This document shows positions 8,221-16,839 of a stretch of 64,000 bases of DNA, piece by piece; position 1 is the stretch's first letter, and the number at the start of each line of letters is the position of its first letter. Source of the DNA: Qipengyuania aurantiaca (GTDB lineage: Bacteria; Pseudomonadota; Alphaproteobacteria; Sphingomonadales; Sphingomonadaceae); assembly GCF_019711375.1 (NCBI RefSeq), contig NZ_CP081295.1:1839501-1903500 (forward strand), in the 5' to 3' direction. Under the pieces are notes generated by a model. It worked only from the letters and a program-made list of their open reading frames with translations, was not told where the DNA came from and did not search any database. The translations under genes were made by a program, and so were the position numbers.

Positions 8221-9003
8221 CTAGCCCCGAGCCACGGTGTCGAGCGGTTCACCGGTGACCGGATAGCCGAGGTCTTCGCCGATCTCGAGCCAGCTCTTGC
8301 CTTCGCGCTCCCCCATGAACGGCGTGATGGTGCGCACGGGGATGCGGTCGGCCTGTTCCTTGGCCGCGGCGTAATCCTCGAACAGGGCGAGGCGTTCGAG
8401 GTTGCGGCGGGTGGGGAAGATGATCTTGATCTCACCGCGCGCCGCCGCGTCGAGCGCGCCTTGCGCGGTGGTCCAGAAGAGATGCGTGTTTTCCGACAGA
8501 TCGGCCTCGATCTCCACCGCGCCGGTGCCGAGATCGGCGATGTAGAAGCGGGTGTCGTAGACCCGCGAGAGCTTTTCGTTCTTGGGAAACCAGCGCGCGA
8601 AGGGCGTAAGCTGGGCAAGGTCCAGCTCCCAGCCGAAATGGTCGAGCACGCTTTCCAGATCGCCCGTCTGCATGAGATAGCGCCGCGCGGCGCGCGCCTT
8701 GTCGGCGTCGATATCGCCCGCAAGACCGATGGCGAGGCCGGTTTCCTCCAGCGTCTCGCGCACGACGGCGATCTGGTGCGCGGCTTCGTCCGGATCGAGC
8801 GGGCCGCCCATCATCGCGCCGAGATCGAAGTCGGCCGGATCGACGCGGCCACCGGGGAAAACCGCCATGCCGCCTGCAAACACCATCTCGCGGCTGCGGA
8901 TGGTCATCAGGATTTCGGGCGGTCCGCCGTCCTTGGCATTGCGGAAAATAACTACGGTTGCTGCGGGGATTCCATCGGGCGGGCTATCATGGTTCGCGCT
9001 CAT
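8221..9003 (-). CDS. Nudix hydrolase, NUDT19-like
   Basis: The protein has about 260 residues. The Nudix box is split: GG(R)VDPADFD is followed by an insertion and then AVVRETLEETGLAIG, which carries the catalytic REUxEExG core. The widened box resembles NUDT19/NUDT7-type CoA diphosphatases, so hydrolysis of a CoA or nucleotide diphosphate linkage is likely, but the substrate is not proven. ATG 9003 (MSANHDS) is chosen because the Nudix fold begins soon after it; an in-frame upstream start at 9081 is possible. Its stop abuts the stop of the CcmI-like gene with no spacer. Confidence 0.8.
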   Translation of the reverse strand: MSANHDSPPDGIPAATVVIFRNAKDGGPPEILMTIRSREMVFAGGMAVFPGGRVDPADFDLGAMMGGPLDPDEAAHQIAVVRETLEETGLAIGLAGDIDADKARAARRYLMQTGDLESVLDHFGWELDLAQLTPFARWFPKNEKLSRVYDTRFYIADLGTGAVEIEADLSENTHLFWTTAQGALDAAARGEIKIIFPTRRNLERLALFEDYAAAKEQADRIPVRTITPFMGEREGKSWLEIGEDLGYPVTGEPLDTVARG

Positions 9004-9171
9004 GGCCGCCTGTGTGCCGCCAAGCGGCGCGCTTGCCAAGCTGTGAAAGTTAACGCGGGGGAGTCGGGAAATTTTACACACGGGCCGCCGCGCAAACCGG
9101 TGTTAACCACTGCCTTGCGCGAGTTTGCGATGCTTTTCGAGTTTGGCACGGGCCATGCATAGTATCCCGTG

Positions 9172-9267
9172 TCCCAAAAGTCTTCGAGAGGCGGACCGTC
9201 CCGGTCTCCTAGGTCCGCCTCCCCGATACAAAGAAACCCGCCCGGTCGTCCCACCGGGCGGGTTTTT
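9172..9267 (+). ncRNA. Candidate small RNA with terminator
   Basis: Two strong hairpins lie in a stretch with no gene. The first has a perfect 10-bp stem (9188-9197 with 9212-9221), and its loop contains a CTCCT element that could face a Shine-Dalgarno sequence. The second is an intrinsic terminator (9234-9267). A weak -10-like TAGTAT lies at 9160-9165. The hairpins are seen directly; expression as an sRNA is inferred. Confidence 0.3.
9234..9267 (+). terminator. Strong intrinsic terminator
   Basis: A perfect 9-bp GC stem (9237-9245 with 9254-9262) is followed by TTTTT on the plus strand. The minus strand also reads TTTCTTT after the stem, so it could also stop transcription coming from grxD. 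Confidence 0.75.
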
Positions 9268-9535
9268 GGTTTTGTGTTGGCCTCAGGCGCCGGCGGCTGC
9301 GTCCGCAGCCTTGGCTATCCTCGCTCATGCGACCTAAAGGTCGGGTGGCCATAGGCCAGCTGCGCTTCCGCTGCGGGCGGCCGGTCGGCCTTGCACTCGC
9401 CTGCGGCTCGCGTTGGGGCGCTATTTCTTAGGGTCGAACTTGGTCACGGCAGTCAAAGGGCGACCGCCCGCCCGCAGCGGGTGCAGCTTGCTGCACGTCT
9501 AGCGAGGACGCTCGCACGCAGGTGCGAGCGAAAAA
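9268..9535. other. Gene-free, palindrome-rich intergenic stretch
   Basis: About 270 bases without a credible gene. Several short perfect inverted repeats are seen: 9295-9310, 9330-9343, 9347-9359, 9481-9496, and a 9-bp stem at 9509-9530 just beyond the grxD stop. It may be a REP-like intergenic element, but copies elsewhere cannot be checked here. Confidence 0.5.
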
Positions 9536-9865
9536 CTAGGACGCCTTGGCCACCTTCTTCTCGTCCATGAGCGTCTGCAACTCTCCCGCCTCGAACATTT
9601 CCATCATGATGTCGCTGCCGCCGAGGAATTCGCCTTTTACGTAAAGCTGGGGGATGGTCGGCCAGTCGGAGTAGGCTTTGATGCCCTGGCGGATTTCCAT
9701 GTCCTGCAGCACGTCGACGCTGTCATAGGCGACACCGCAATGGTCGAGGATGGCCACCGCGCGGCTGGAAAAGCCGCACTGCGGGAAGAGCGGCGTGCCC
9801 TTCATGAAGAGGACGACGTCGTTTGCCTTGACGATGTCGGAGATGCGCGAATTTACGTCGGACAT
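9536..9865 (-). CDS. grxD: Monothiol glutaredoxin Grx4/GrxD
   Basis: This 109-residue protein has the monothiol active site CGFS (Cys30) and the WPTIPQLY and GGSDI glutathione/Fe-S cluster binding elements. Members of this family carry [2Fe-2S] clusters and deliver them in iron-sulfur assembly, usually together with BolA proteins. The bolA-like gene lies 38 bases upstream on the same strand. Confidence 0.95.
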   Translation of the reverse strand: MSDVNSRISDIVKANDVVLFMKGTPLFPQCGFSSRAVAILDHCGVAYDSVDVLQDMEIRQGIKAYSDWPTIPQLYVKGEFLGGSDIMMEMFEAGELQTLMDEKKVAKAS

Positions 9866-9903
9866 GATTGCCCTGCCTTTGAATTGCTAAATCTGGTGAG
9901 AGA

Positions 9904-10137
9904 TCAGTTGGGGGCTTGGGTGGTCAGTTGCAAGGCGTGGAGCTCGCCGCCCATACGCTCACCCAGCGCCTCGTAGACCAGTTTGTGCTGGGCGACGCGG
10001 GTCTTGCCGGCGAATTGCGGCGCGGTGACCTTGGCCGCCCAGTGATCGTTGTCGCCCGCAAGATCGCGCATCTCGACGACCGCGCCCGGAAGCGCGGCCT
10101 CAATCAGCGCGACGATGTCTTCGGCTGGCATCGGCAT
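9904..10137 (-). CDS. BolA family protein (IbaG/BolA2-like)
   Basis: The 77-residue protein has a BolA fold: DIVALIEAALPGAVVEM, then HWAAKV, then RVAQHKLVYEAL with the conserved histidine. BolA proteins form [2Fe-2S] heterodimers with CGFS glutaredoxins, and grxD is the next gene downstream. The short length fits the IbaG/BolA2 branch. A second in-frame ATG lies two codons inside; the first is used here. Confidence 0.9.
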   Translation of the reverse strand: MPMPAEDIVALIEAALPGAVVEMRDLAGDNDHWAAKVTAPQFAGKTRVAQHKLVYEALGERMGGELHALQLTTQAPN

Positions 10138-10141
10138 GGGA

Positions 10142-10468
10142 TCAGTTCTCGTCGCTCATGTACTGGCGGCGCGCCTCGATCTGGCATTCGTCGAGCTTGG
10201 CGCGGATGTCGGCCTCGCTGACGTCGCACTCGGAAGCGGTCAGGTCGCCGAGGAGCTTGCGAATGACGTCCTCATCGCCCGCTTCCTCGAAATCGGCCTG
10301 CACGACCGCCTTCTTGTAGGCGTCGGTTTCTTCCTCGGTCAGGCCCATCAGGCCCGCGGCCCATTCGCCCAGCAGGCGGTTGCGGCGCGCGGCGATCTTG
10401 AATTCGGTTTCCTGATCGAAAGCGTATTTGGTTTCTTCGCCGCGTTCGCGATCCTTGAAGTCGGTCAT
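10142..10468 (-). CDS. DUF1476 protein, F1-ATPase inhibitor zeta subunit family
   Basis: The 108-residue acidic helical protein starts MTDFKDREKGEE-like, with RGEETKYAFDQETEFKIAAR followed by NRLLGEWAAGLMGL. This is the signature of the DUF1476 family, which in alphaproteobacteria acts as the zeta inhibitor that blocks ATP hydrolysis by F1. ATG 10468 matches the family N-terminus; an in-frame extension to 10525 is not family-like. It ends four bases before the bolA start. Confidence 0.88.
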   Translation of the reverse strand: MTDFKDRERGEETKYAFDQETEFKIAARRNRLLGEWAAGLMGLTEEETDAYKKAVVQADFEEAGDEDVIRKLLGDLTASECDVSEADIRAKLDECQIEARRQYMSDEN

Positions 10469-10540
10469 GTCTATCCCCTTGGAAGCTGTTTCCTCTCGAA
10501 TAGGGACGCCCAAGGGGCGCGGCAAGGGCGCAGGCGCGGT

Positions 10541-11539
10541 TTAATCCATCGTCACCACGAGCTTGCCGATCGCGCCGCGGTTTTCGAGCTTCGCGATGGC
10601 TTCGTGCGCGCGCTCGATGGGATAGGTTTCGGAGACCAGCGGATTGATCTTGCCCGCCTTCCACAGGTCGAACAGCTCGGCGATATTGGCGTTGTTCTTT
10701 TCCGGCTCGCGCGCGGTGAAAGCGCCCCAGAACGCGCCGCGAATATCGCAGCTTTTCAGGAGGGTCAGGTTGAGCGGCATCTTGGCGATCCCGGCGGGGA
10801 AACCGATTACGAGGAAGCGACCCTCCCACGCGATCGAGCGCAGCGCGGGTTCGGAATAGTCGCCGCCCACGATGTCGTAGACGATGTCGGCACCGTTCGG
10901 TCCGACGGCATCCTTGAAAGCCTGCGCCAGTGCTTTGGACTGGTCCTTGTCGAAGGGCGCGCGGGGGTAGATCACCACCTCGTCCGCACCGGCCTGCTTC
11001 GCGACCTCGCCCTTTTCTTCGGTGGAGACGGCTGCCACCACGCGGCAGCCATAGGCCTTGGCGAGTTCGACCGCCGAGAGGCCCACACCGCCCGCCGCAC
11101 CGAGCACGAGGACGGTTTCGCCCTCCTTGATGTCGCCGCGATCCTTGAGGCCGTGAATGGTCGTGCCATAGGTCATCAGCAGCGCGGAGGCCTGCACCAG
11201 GTCGATGCCTTCGGGCACCTTGAACAGGCGCGCCGCGGCCACTGCGACCTTCTCCTGCAGGCCGCCATTGCCGACGCCGCAGATCACCCGGTCGCCGACG
11301 GCAAAACCTTCCACGCCTTCGCCCAGCGCCTCGATAGTGCCGGAAATTTCGCCACCCGGTGCGAAGGGGCGGGGCGGCTTGAACTGGTACATGTCACGGA
11401 TGATCAGCGTGTCGGGAAAGTTGATGGCGCAGGCCGCGACATCGATCAGCACCTCGCCCTTGCCGGGGGTGGGCGCCTCGATATCCTCGACGACGAGGGT
11501 TTCGGGGCCGCCGGTCTCTTTCGACAGGACTGCTTTCAT
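10541..11539 (-). CDS. NADPH:quinone oxidoreductase family (zinc-free MDR)
   Basis: This 332-residue medium-chain dehydrogenase/reductase has the N-terminal GroES-like fold ([15 protein letters not shown]), the [18 protein letters not shown] element, and an NADPH-binding [14 protein letters not shown] motif near residue 150. The zinc-ligand cysteines are absent, which fits quinone oxidoreductase rather than alcohol dehydrogenase. The substrate is unknown. The start overlaps the leuD stop (ATGA), so it is coupled to the leucine genes. Confidence 0.85.
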   Translation of the reverse strand: MKAVLSKETGGPETLVVEDIEAPTPGKGEVLIDVAACAINFPDTLIIRDMYQFKPPRPFAPGGEISGTIEALGEGVEGFAVGDRVICGVGNGGLQEKVAVAAARLFKVPEGIDLVQASALLMTYGTTIHGLKDRGDIKEGETVLVLGAAGGVGLSAVELAKAYGCRVVAAVSTEEKGEVAKQAGADEVVIYPRAPFDKDQSKALAQAFKDAVGPNGADIVYDIVGGDYSEPALRSIAWEGRFLVIGFPAGIAKMPLNLTLLKSCDIRGAFWGAFTAREPEKNNANIAELFDLWKAGKINPLVSETYPIERAHEAIAKLENRGAIGKLVVTMD

Positions 11540-12147
11540 GCGTGCTCTCTCCGTGTTCGTGTCGGCGCGTCCAGCCAGGGAAGGCTGTCGGCGCGCTTTT
11601 TCTCATGCGTTTCGATTGCCGCGTCGCGCTCCAGTGTCAGGCCGATCTCGTCGAGGCCATTCAGGAGGCAATGCTTGCGAAAAGGATCGACTTCGAAGGC
11701 GAAGCGATCCTGGAAGGGGGTGGTGACGACCTGGTTTTCGAGGTCGATGGTGATGGGGTGGTCTTTCGCGACTTCGAGCAGCCGGTCGACCTGCTCCTGC
11801 GGCAGTTCGACCGCAAGGATGCCGTTCTTGAAGGCGTTGCCCGAGAAGATGTCCGAAAAGCTCGGCGCGATTACGGCGGTTAGCCCCATGTCGAGCATCG
11901 CCCAAGCGGCGTGCTCACGGCTGGAGCCGCAGCCGAAATTGTCGCCCGCGATCAGGATCGGCGCGCCGGCGAAATCCTCCACATCGAAGGGATTGCCGGG
12001 GGCCGCGCGTATCGTCTCGAACGCGCCCTTGCCGAGCCCCTCGCGGCTGACCGTCTTCAGCCAGTGCGCGGGGATGATGACATCGGTGTCGACATTCTTG
12101 AGGCCCAGCGGGATGGCGCGGCCCGAAATGGTCGACACCTGTTTCAT
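11536..12147 (-). CDS. leuD: 3-isopropylmalate dehydratase small subunit
   Basis: The 203-residue protein carries the swivelling-domain motifs of Leu[21 protein letters not shown] and [13 protein letters not shown]. With LeuC it isomerises 2-isopropylmalate to 3-isopropylmalate in leucine synthesis. ATG 12147 shares one base with the stop of the preceding small gene (TGATG), which favours it over the TTG one codon upstream. Confidence 0.95.
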   Translation of the reverse strand: MKQVSTISGRAIPLGLKNVDTDVIIPAHWLKTVSREGLGKGAFETIRAAPGNPFDVEDFAGAPILIAGDNFGCGSSREHAAWAMLDMGLTAVIAPSFSDIFSGNAFKNGILAVELPQEQVDRLLEVAKDHPITIDLENQVVTTPFQDRFAFEVDPFRKHCLLNGLDEIGLTLERDAAIETHEKKRADSLPWLDAPTRTRREHA

Positions 12148-12305
12148 CAATCGGTCTCCGGTTTCTCGCCCGACGGGATCGGCCCGGGCTGGGCGGGTTT
12201 GATCTTCTTGTCACGGCGCTTGTTCGCATAGAGAAGCGCGGCGGCGATGGCGGCGGAACCGATCGCACCTGCGATGGCGGCCTTGCCCTTGGGGAGTTTT
12301 GTCAT
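12147..12305 (-). CDS. Small single-helix membrane protein between leuC and leuD
   Basis: The 52-residue product starts [13 protein letters not shown]. It has one alanine-rich transmembrane helix (about 9-26), then a KRRDKK cluster and a proline-rich tail. The stop codon overlaps the leuD start (TGATG), which supports translation. I do not recognise a function. The positive cluster after the helix predicts a cytoplasmic C-terminus. Confidence 0.6.
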   Translation of the reverse strand: MTKLPKGKAAIAGAIGSAAIAAALLYANKRRDKKIKPAQPGPIPSGEKPETD

Positions 12306-12344
12306 GACCCCCTCATGGTGTTTGCGCGAGGCGAGGGCAAGGGG

Positions 12345-13781
12345 TCACACGTCCAACAGCTTGCGCACATCGGTCAGCCGTCCGGTCACGGCGGCGGCGG
12401 CCGCCATGGCGGGGCTGACAAGGTGCGTGCGGGAGCCCGGACCCTGCCGGCCGACGAAATTGCGGTTGGAGGTCGAGGCGCAGCGTTCGCCCGGCGGGAC
12501 CTTGTCGGGGTTCATCGCGAGGCAGGCCGAACAACCCGGCTCGCGCCATTCGAAACCGGCGTCTGTAAAGATGCGGTCGAGCCCCTCTTCCTCGGCCTGC
12601 CGCTTGACGAGGCCCGAGCCCGGCACGGCGATGGCCCAGCGCACATTGGGTGCCTTTGTGCGCCCCTTGAGTATCGCCGCAGCCGCGCGAAGATCCTCGA
12701 TCCGGCTGTTGGTGCACGAGCCGATGAAGATGTTCTCGATCTCGACTTTTTCGAGCGGTGTTCCGGGAGCGAGACCCATGTAGTCGAGGCTCTTGCGCGC
12801 CGCTTCCTGCTTGGACGGGTCGGTAAAGCTTTCGGGCGAAGGTACCTCGCCGCCAATGGGCATGACGTCCTCGGGACTGGTGCCCCAGCTGACCGTCGGC
12901 TCCACATCCGCCGCATCGATCACGACGGACTTGTCGAAGGTGGCTCCTTCATCGGTGGCGAGCGAGCGCCACCAGTCGACCGCCTTGTCCCATGCCTCGC
13001 CTTTCGGGGTGTAGGGGCGGCCTTCGAGATAATCGTATACCGTCTGGTCGGGCGCGATCAGCCCGGCGCGCGCACCGCCCTCGATGCTCATGTTGCAAAC
13101 AGTCAGGCGGCCTTCGACGCTCATGCGCTCGAACACCGGCCCACGATATTCGATCACGTGACCCGTGCCGCCGGCCGTGCCGATCACGCCGATGATATGG
13201 AGGATCAGATCCTTTGGCGTCACGCCGGGGCCAAGCTCGCCTTCGACCCGTACTTCCATGGTCTTGCTCGGTCGCAACAGCAGCGTCTGCGTGGCGAGCA
13301 CGTGCTCGACCTCGCTGGTGCCGATCCCGAAGGCGAGCGCACCGATACCGCCATGCGCAGCGGTGTGGCTGTCGCCGCAGACGATGGTCGTGCCGGGAAG
13401 CGAGAAGCCCTGTTCGGGGCCGACGACATGGACGATCCCCTGCTCGGGCGCGACGGCGTCGATATAGTCGATGCCGAAAGAAGGCGCGTTGGCCTCGAGC
13501 GCGGCGAGCTGCGCAGCGCTCTGCGCGTCGGCGATCGGCAGGCGGGAGCCGTCGGGCGCGAGGCGCGCGGTGGTGGGCAAATTGTGATCGGGAACCGCGA
13601 GGGTCAGGTCGGGACGGCGGACCTCTCGCCCGGAAAGCCGCAGCGCCTCGAAGGCCTGCGGGCTTGTAACCTCATGGACAAGGTGCCGGTCGATATAGAT
13701 CAGGCAGGTGCCATCGTCCTGCCGCTCCACGACATGGGCGTCCCAGATTTTCTCGTACAGTGTGCGCGGTTTGCTCGCCAT
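12345..13781 (-). CDS. leuC: 3-isopropylmalate dehydratase large subunit
   Basis: The 478-residue aconitase-family protein starts [18 protein letters not shown]. It has the [17 protein letters not shown] segment, the first cluster cysteine in IGSCTNSR and the other two in CSACLAMNP, which together bind the [4Fe-4S] cluster. ATG 13781 gives the usual length; an in-frame extension to 13841 has no family similarity. The order leuC, small gene, leuD suggests one operon. leuB is not in the window. Confidence 0.96.
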   Translation of the reverse strand: MASKPRTLYEKIWDAHVVERQDDGTCLIYIDRHLVHEVTSPQAFEALRLSGREVRRPDLTLAVPDHNLPTTARLAPDGSRLPIADAQSAAQLAALEANAPSFGIDYIDAVAPEQGIVHVVGPEQGFSLPGTTIVCGDSHTAAHGGIGALAFGIGTSEVEHVLATQTLLLRPSKTMEVRVEGELGPGVTPKDLILHIIGVIGTAGGTGHVIEYRGPVFERMSVEGRLTVCNMSIEGGARAGLIAPDQTVYDYLEGRPYTPKGEAWDKAVDWWRSLATDEGATFDKSVVIDAADVEPTVSWGTSPEDVMPIGGEVPSPESFTDPSKQEAARKSLDYMGLAPGTPLEKVEIENIFIGSCTNSRIEDLRAAAAILKGRTKAPNVRWAIAVPGSGLVKRQAEEEGLDRIFTDAGFEWREPGCSACLAMNPDKVPPGERCASTSNRNFVGRQGPGSRTHLVSPAMAAAAAVTGRLTDVRKLLDV

Positions 13782-13871
13782 GACCGGCCTTGTGCTCCCG
13801 GATCGGGACGGGCGCAAAAAGGCAAATCCAGAGTCTTCCAAACTTCATCTTTCTGTGCTTTACTTACACTC

Positions 13872-14294
13872 ATGTCAGCAAAGCCATTCTCCTTTCCGAT
13901 CAAGGTCCTGCCCGCCGATATCGATTTCATGGGGCACGTGAACAACGCGCGCTACCTGAACTGGGTGCAGGATACGGTGCTGGCGCATTGGCAGAAACTC
14001 GCGCCTGCCGAGGAAGTGGCGAGCAAGGCGTGGGTCGCGCTGAAGCACGAGATCACCTATCGCAAACCGGCTTTTCTCGACGACGAGGTCATCGCCGAAA
14101 CCGTGCTCGAAAAGATCAAGGGCGCGCGCAGCTTCTACAACACGGTGATTCGCCGCGGCGAGGATGTGCTGGCCGAGGTGAAGAGCATGTGGTGCTGCCT
14201 CGACAGCGACACGCACCGGCCTGCGCGCATCAGCGCCGAAGTGGCCGAGCGGTATTTCGGCATCACCCGCAAGGGCGAAGCGCCCACTGGCTAA
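13872..14294 (+). CDS. Acyl-CoA thioesterase, 4HBT hotdog family (YbgC/FadM-like)
   Basis: The 140-residue hotdog-fold protein has the 4HBT active-site segment DIDFMGHVNNARYLNW, with the catalytic aspartate near the start, and a LKHEITYRKPAFLDDEV strand. It would hydrolyse an acyl-CoA of unknown chain. It lies 42 bases upstream of crtW on the same strand and divergently from leuC, so it may share the carotenoid gene promoter. Confidence 0.85.
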   Translation: MSAKPFSFPIKVLPADIDFMGHVNNARYLNWVQDTVLAHWQKLAPAEEVASKAWVALKHEITYRKPAFLDDEVIAETVLEKIKGARSFYNTVIRRGEDVLAEVKSMWCCLDSDTHRPARISAEVAERYFGITRKGEAPTG

Positions 14295-14336
14295 GCCGCC
14301 TTTGCAAGGCTGACCGCAATCCTTATATTGCACGGA

Positions 14337-15098
14337 ATGGCCGAAAATTCGCCAACAGCAGCACCTGCGCGCAGGCAGGCGGCCATCGGGCTGACGCTGG
14401 CCCTGTGCATTTTCGCAAGCTGGCTGGCGCTGCACATATTCTCGATGTTCGTGTTCGACCTGACGTGGGCAACGCTCCCATTGGCGCTCGTCATCGCCGC
14501 CCTGCAATGTTGGCTGTCGGTAGGCCTTTTCATCGTCAGCCACGACGCGATGCACGGTTCGCTCATACCGCGCGGGGGCAAGGCGAACGATGTCGTCGGC
14601 GGCTTCCTGCTTTTCATCTATGCGGGTTTTTCCTGGAACCGGATGCGCAGTGCGCATTTCGCCCATCACCGCGAGCCGGGTAGCGCGAGCGATCCCGATT
14701 TCAGTGTCGACCACCCGGCCGATTTCTGGCGCTGGTACAGCGAATTCCTGCGCCGCTACTTCGGCTGGCAGTCGATCGTTTTCGTATTCACCGTCGTGCT
14801 GACCTACTGGCTCATCCTCGGCGTGCCGGTCGAGAAGATCGTCTTGCTTTACGGTTTGCCCGCCATCGCCTCCTCGATGCAGCTTTTCTATTTCGGCACG
14901 TTTCGCCCCCACCGCCATGCCACCGATGGCTTTGCCGACCGGCACAACGCCCGGACCGACGATTTCGGCTGGCTCAAGTCGCTCGCAACCTGCTTTCATT
15001 TCGGCTATCATCACGAACATCACCTCGCGCCGCATGTCCCTTGGTGGAAGCTGCCCGAGGCCCGTCGCACCACCCGCCCGTCACAGGTTTCCGCATGA
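14337..15098 (+). CDS. crtW: Beta-carotene ketolase CrtW
   Basis: The 253-residue membrane-bound di-iron oxygenase has the three histidine boxes of CrtW: HDAMH (69-73), HFAHH (107-111) and HHEHH (225-229). It also has the family FRPHRHAT element and several hydrophobic helices. It adds 4-keto groups to beta-ionone rings, giving echinenone and canthaxanthin. ATG 14337 is preferred to the TTG three codons upstream. The stop overlaps the crtZ start as ATGA, so together the two enzymes can make astaxanthin. Confidence 0.93.
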   Translation: MAENSPTAAPARRQAAIGLTLALCIFASWLALHIFSMFVFDLTWATLPLALVIAALQCWLSVGLFIVSHDAMHGSLIPRGGKANDVVGGFLLFIYAGFSWNRMRSAHFAHHREPGSASDPDFSVDHPADFWRWYSEFLRRYFGWQSIVFVFTVVLTYWLILGVPVEKIVLLYGLPAIASSMQLFYFGTFRPHRHATDGFADRHNARTDDFGWLKSLATCFHFGYHHEHHLAPHVPWWKLPEARRTTRPSQVSA

Positions 15099-15595
15099 GC
15101 GTACCCGCCATCCTCCTGACCGTTTTCCTCTCGATTGCCGGGATGGAACTGTTTGCCTGGTGGGCGCACAAATACATCATGCACGGCTGGGGCTGGGGAT
15201 GGCACCGCGACCATCACGAACCGCATGACAAGAAGCTGGAAAAGAACGACCTTTACGCGGTGACTTTCGGGACGATCGTCTTCGGCATGTTTGCCGCGGG
15301 GTATGTGTGGTCGGACCTGCTGTGGTGGGTTGCTTTCGGCATCACCTGCTACGGCCTGATCTACACCCTTGTTCACGACGGGCTGGTCCACCAGCGCTAT
15401 TGGAAATGGGTGCCGAAGAAAGGCTATGCCAAGCGGCTGGTCCAGGCGCACAAGCTCCACCACGCTACCATCGGCAAGGAAGGCGGGGTCAGCTTCGGTT
15501 TCGTTTTCGCGCAGGACCCGGCCAAGCTGAAGGCAGAGCTGAAACGCCAGCGTGAAGCCGGTGAAGCCGTGGTACGCGAAAGCGCCGGAGCGTAG
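15095..15595 (+). CDS. crtZ: Beta-carotene 3-hydroxylase CrtZ
   Basis: The 166-residue membrane di-iron hydroxylase has the CrtZ histidine boxes: HKYIMHG (His25, His30), HRDHHEPH, HDGLVH, and HKLHH near residue 120. It hydroxylates C3 and C3' of beta-ionone rings. With the overlapping crtW upstream it completes the beta-carotene to astaxanthin route. The other carotenoid genes (crtB, crtI, crtY) are not in the window. Confidence 0.95.
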   Translation: MSVPAILLTVFLSIAGMELFAWWAHKYIMHGWGWGWHRDHHEPHDKKLEKNDLYAVTFGTIVFGMFAAGYVWSDLLWWVAFGITCYGLIYTLVHDGLVHQRYWKWVPKKGYAKRLVQAHKLHHATIGKEGGVSFGFVFAQDPAKLKAELKRQREAGEAVVRESAGA

Positions 15596-15616
15596 AGACG
15601 CCCCGGCGCTTCCTTT
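15581..15616 (+). terminator. Probable terminator of the crtWZ operon
   Basis: An 8-bp stem (15581-15588 with 15603-15610) encloses the crtZ stop codon and is followed by TCCTTT. It also faces the convergent Pmp3 gene that ends at 15633. Confidence 0.5.
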
Positions 15617-15632
15617 GATCGCTGGTGCGATC

Positions 15633-15791
15633 CTATCGCGCGTAATTCACATACAGTCCGTGGATCAGGCCCGGGATGAAGCCGAGCAGGGTCAGCACGA
15701 GATTGATCAGCGTCGTCTTGCCAAGCCCGTGCTTGGCAGCAACGCCGAGCGGGGGCAGCAGGATCGTCGCGATCAGGATGAGAATAGCCAT
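15633..15791 (-). CDS. Pmp3/YqaE family small membrane protein
   Basis: The 52-residue protein has two transmembrane helices. ATILLPPLGVAAKHGLG and LLGFIPGLIHGLYV carry the Pmp3 family pattern. Family members affect membrane potential and are often stress-induced; the exact role is unknown. ATG 15791 gives the standard family length. Confidence 0.9.
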   Translation of the reverse strand: MAILILIATILLPPLGVAAKHGLGKTTLINLVLTLLGFIPGLIHGLYVNYAR

Positions 15792-15865
15792 AGTAGAGTG
15801 TCCTTGTGTTCGCCCTCCCGTCGTGTGGCGTATCAATGATCCGAGCTAGTCGGCGTTCCTCACAC

Positions 15866-16213
15866 CTATTCGTTGCGGGTGGCAATCCACGCGCCGGCGA
15901 TCAACAGTATCGCGATGGAGATGTAGTAATAGGGCGCGCCGAGCGTGTACCAGGTTACCACCGCGCCCACGGCCATTGCGCCGATCGCCATGGTCTTGGC
16001 CGGACGGCTGATGGCGCGGCGGTCGCGCCAGTCCTTTACCTGCGGCCCCCAATGGGGATGGTCGAGGATCTTCTTTTCGAGTTCGGGGCTGGAGCGGGCG
16101 AAGAAATAGACCGCCACCAGCAGGAAGGGGACGGTCGGCATGATCGGGAGGACCGCCCCGATGATGGCCAGCGCCAGGGCGATATAGCCCAGGACACGAT
16201 AGGCCAGCCGCAT
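15866..16213 (-). CDS. DUF454 (YbaN-like) inner-membrane protein
   Basis: The 115-residue protein has an N-terminal GYIALALAIIGAVLPIMPTVPFLL helix pair, the conserved FFARSSPELEKKILDHPHWG loop of DUF454, and two C-terminal helices. Its function is unknown. It follows sufE with almost no gap. An alternative ATG at 16228 would overlap the sufE end. Confidence 0.85.
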   Translation of the reverse strand: MRLAYRVLGYIALALAIIGAVLPIMPTVPFLLVAVYFFARSSPELEKKILDHPHWGPQVKDWRDRRAISRPAKTMAIGAMAVGAVVTWYTLGAPYYYISIAILLIAGAWIATRNE

Positions 16214-16214
16214 C

Positions 16215-16622
16215 TCAGGCGTCCGCAATCCGGGCGGCGTGTTCCTTCACCAGCGCGATCATGTTGGGCACGCCCTGCGTGCGATTGCTCGAAAGCTGGT
16301 TCTTCAGGTCGAAGGGCTGGAGCGCCTCGTGGATGTCCATTGTGGCAACCTCGCTCGCGGGCCTGTCCTGGACGGCAGCGATGACCAGCGCGACGATGCC
16401 CTTGGTAATCGCGGCGTTGCTGTCGGCAAGGAAGTGGAGGCGCGCGGCATCGCCGGTGGGGTAGACCCAGACGCTGGCCGAGCAGCCGCGGACCAGCGTG
16501 GCGTTGGTCTTGAGCGCATCGGGCATCTCGTCGAGCTCGCGACCCAGCTCGATCAGCAGGCGATAACGTTCGTCGCCTTCGAGGAAGTCGTATTCTTCGG
16601 CAATGTCGGAAAGGGTTCGCAT
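16215..16622 (-). CDS. sufE: Cysteine desulfuration protein SufE
   Basis: The 135-residue protein has the SufE active-site segment VRGCSASVWV, whose cysteine accepts sulfur from the desulfurase SufS, and the C-terminal SNRTQGVPNMIALVKEHA. It supports Fe-S cluster assembly. ATG 16622 (MRTLSDIAEEY) gives the usual length; the in-frame upstream extension is not family-like. Confidence 0.93.
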   Translation of the reverse strand: MRTLSDIAEEYDFLEGDERYRLLIELGRELDEMPDALKTNATLVRGCSASVWVYPTGDAARLHFLADSNAAITKGIVALVIAAVQDRPASEVATMDIHEALQPFDLKNQLSSNRTQGVPNMIALVKEHAARIADA

Positions 16623-16665
16623 GGCGGCGCGCTCTAGCGAGCCGCAGGCCGTGCGTCCATCATGC

Positions 16666-16839
16666 TCAGCCGGCGAGGCCGCCGGGGCGGGTGAAAGCGT
16701 GGTAGATGACATAGATCCAGCTGATGAAGCCGTGGAAGATCGCCCAGAGGATCGACTGGTTCTGCGACCAGGAGATCGCCACAGCGATCGCGCTGCCGAG
16801 ACCGATGCCGGCCTTGGCGGCGTCGCTCCCGCCGCTCAC
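16666..16839 (-). CDS. 57-residue membrane protein at the end of the psp operon
   Basis: The GTG start at 16839 overlaps the stop of the upstream coiled-coil gene (GTGA). The product has a glycine/alanine-rich first hydrophobic segment (about 10-23) and a second with WAIFHGFISWIYVIYHAF (about 32-49). I do not recognise the family. The overlap and position make it the last gene of the extended psp operon. Confidence 0.6.
   Translation of the reverse strand: MSGGSDAAKAGIGLGSAIAVAISWSQNQSILWAIFHGFISWIYVIYHAFTRPGGLAG

Noticed and set aside
12315..13871. Long plus-strand frame upstream of the thioesterase
   Set aside because: It is antisense to leuC; the hotdog protein clearly begins at ATG 13872.
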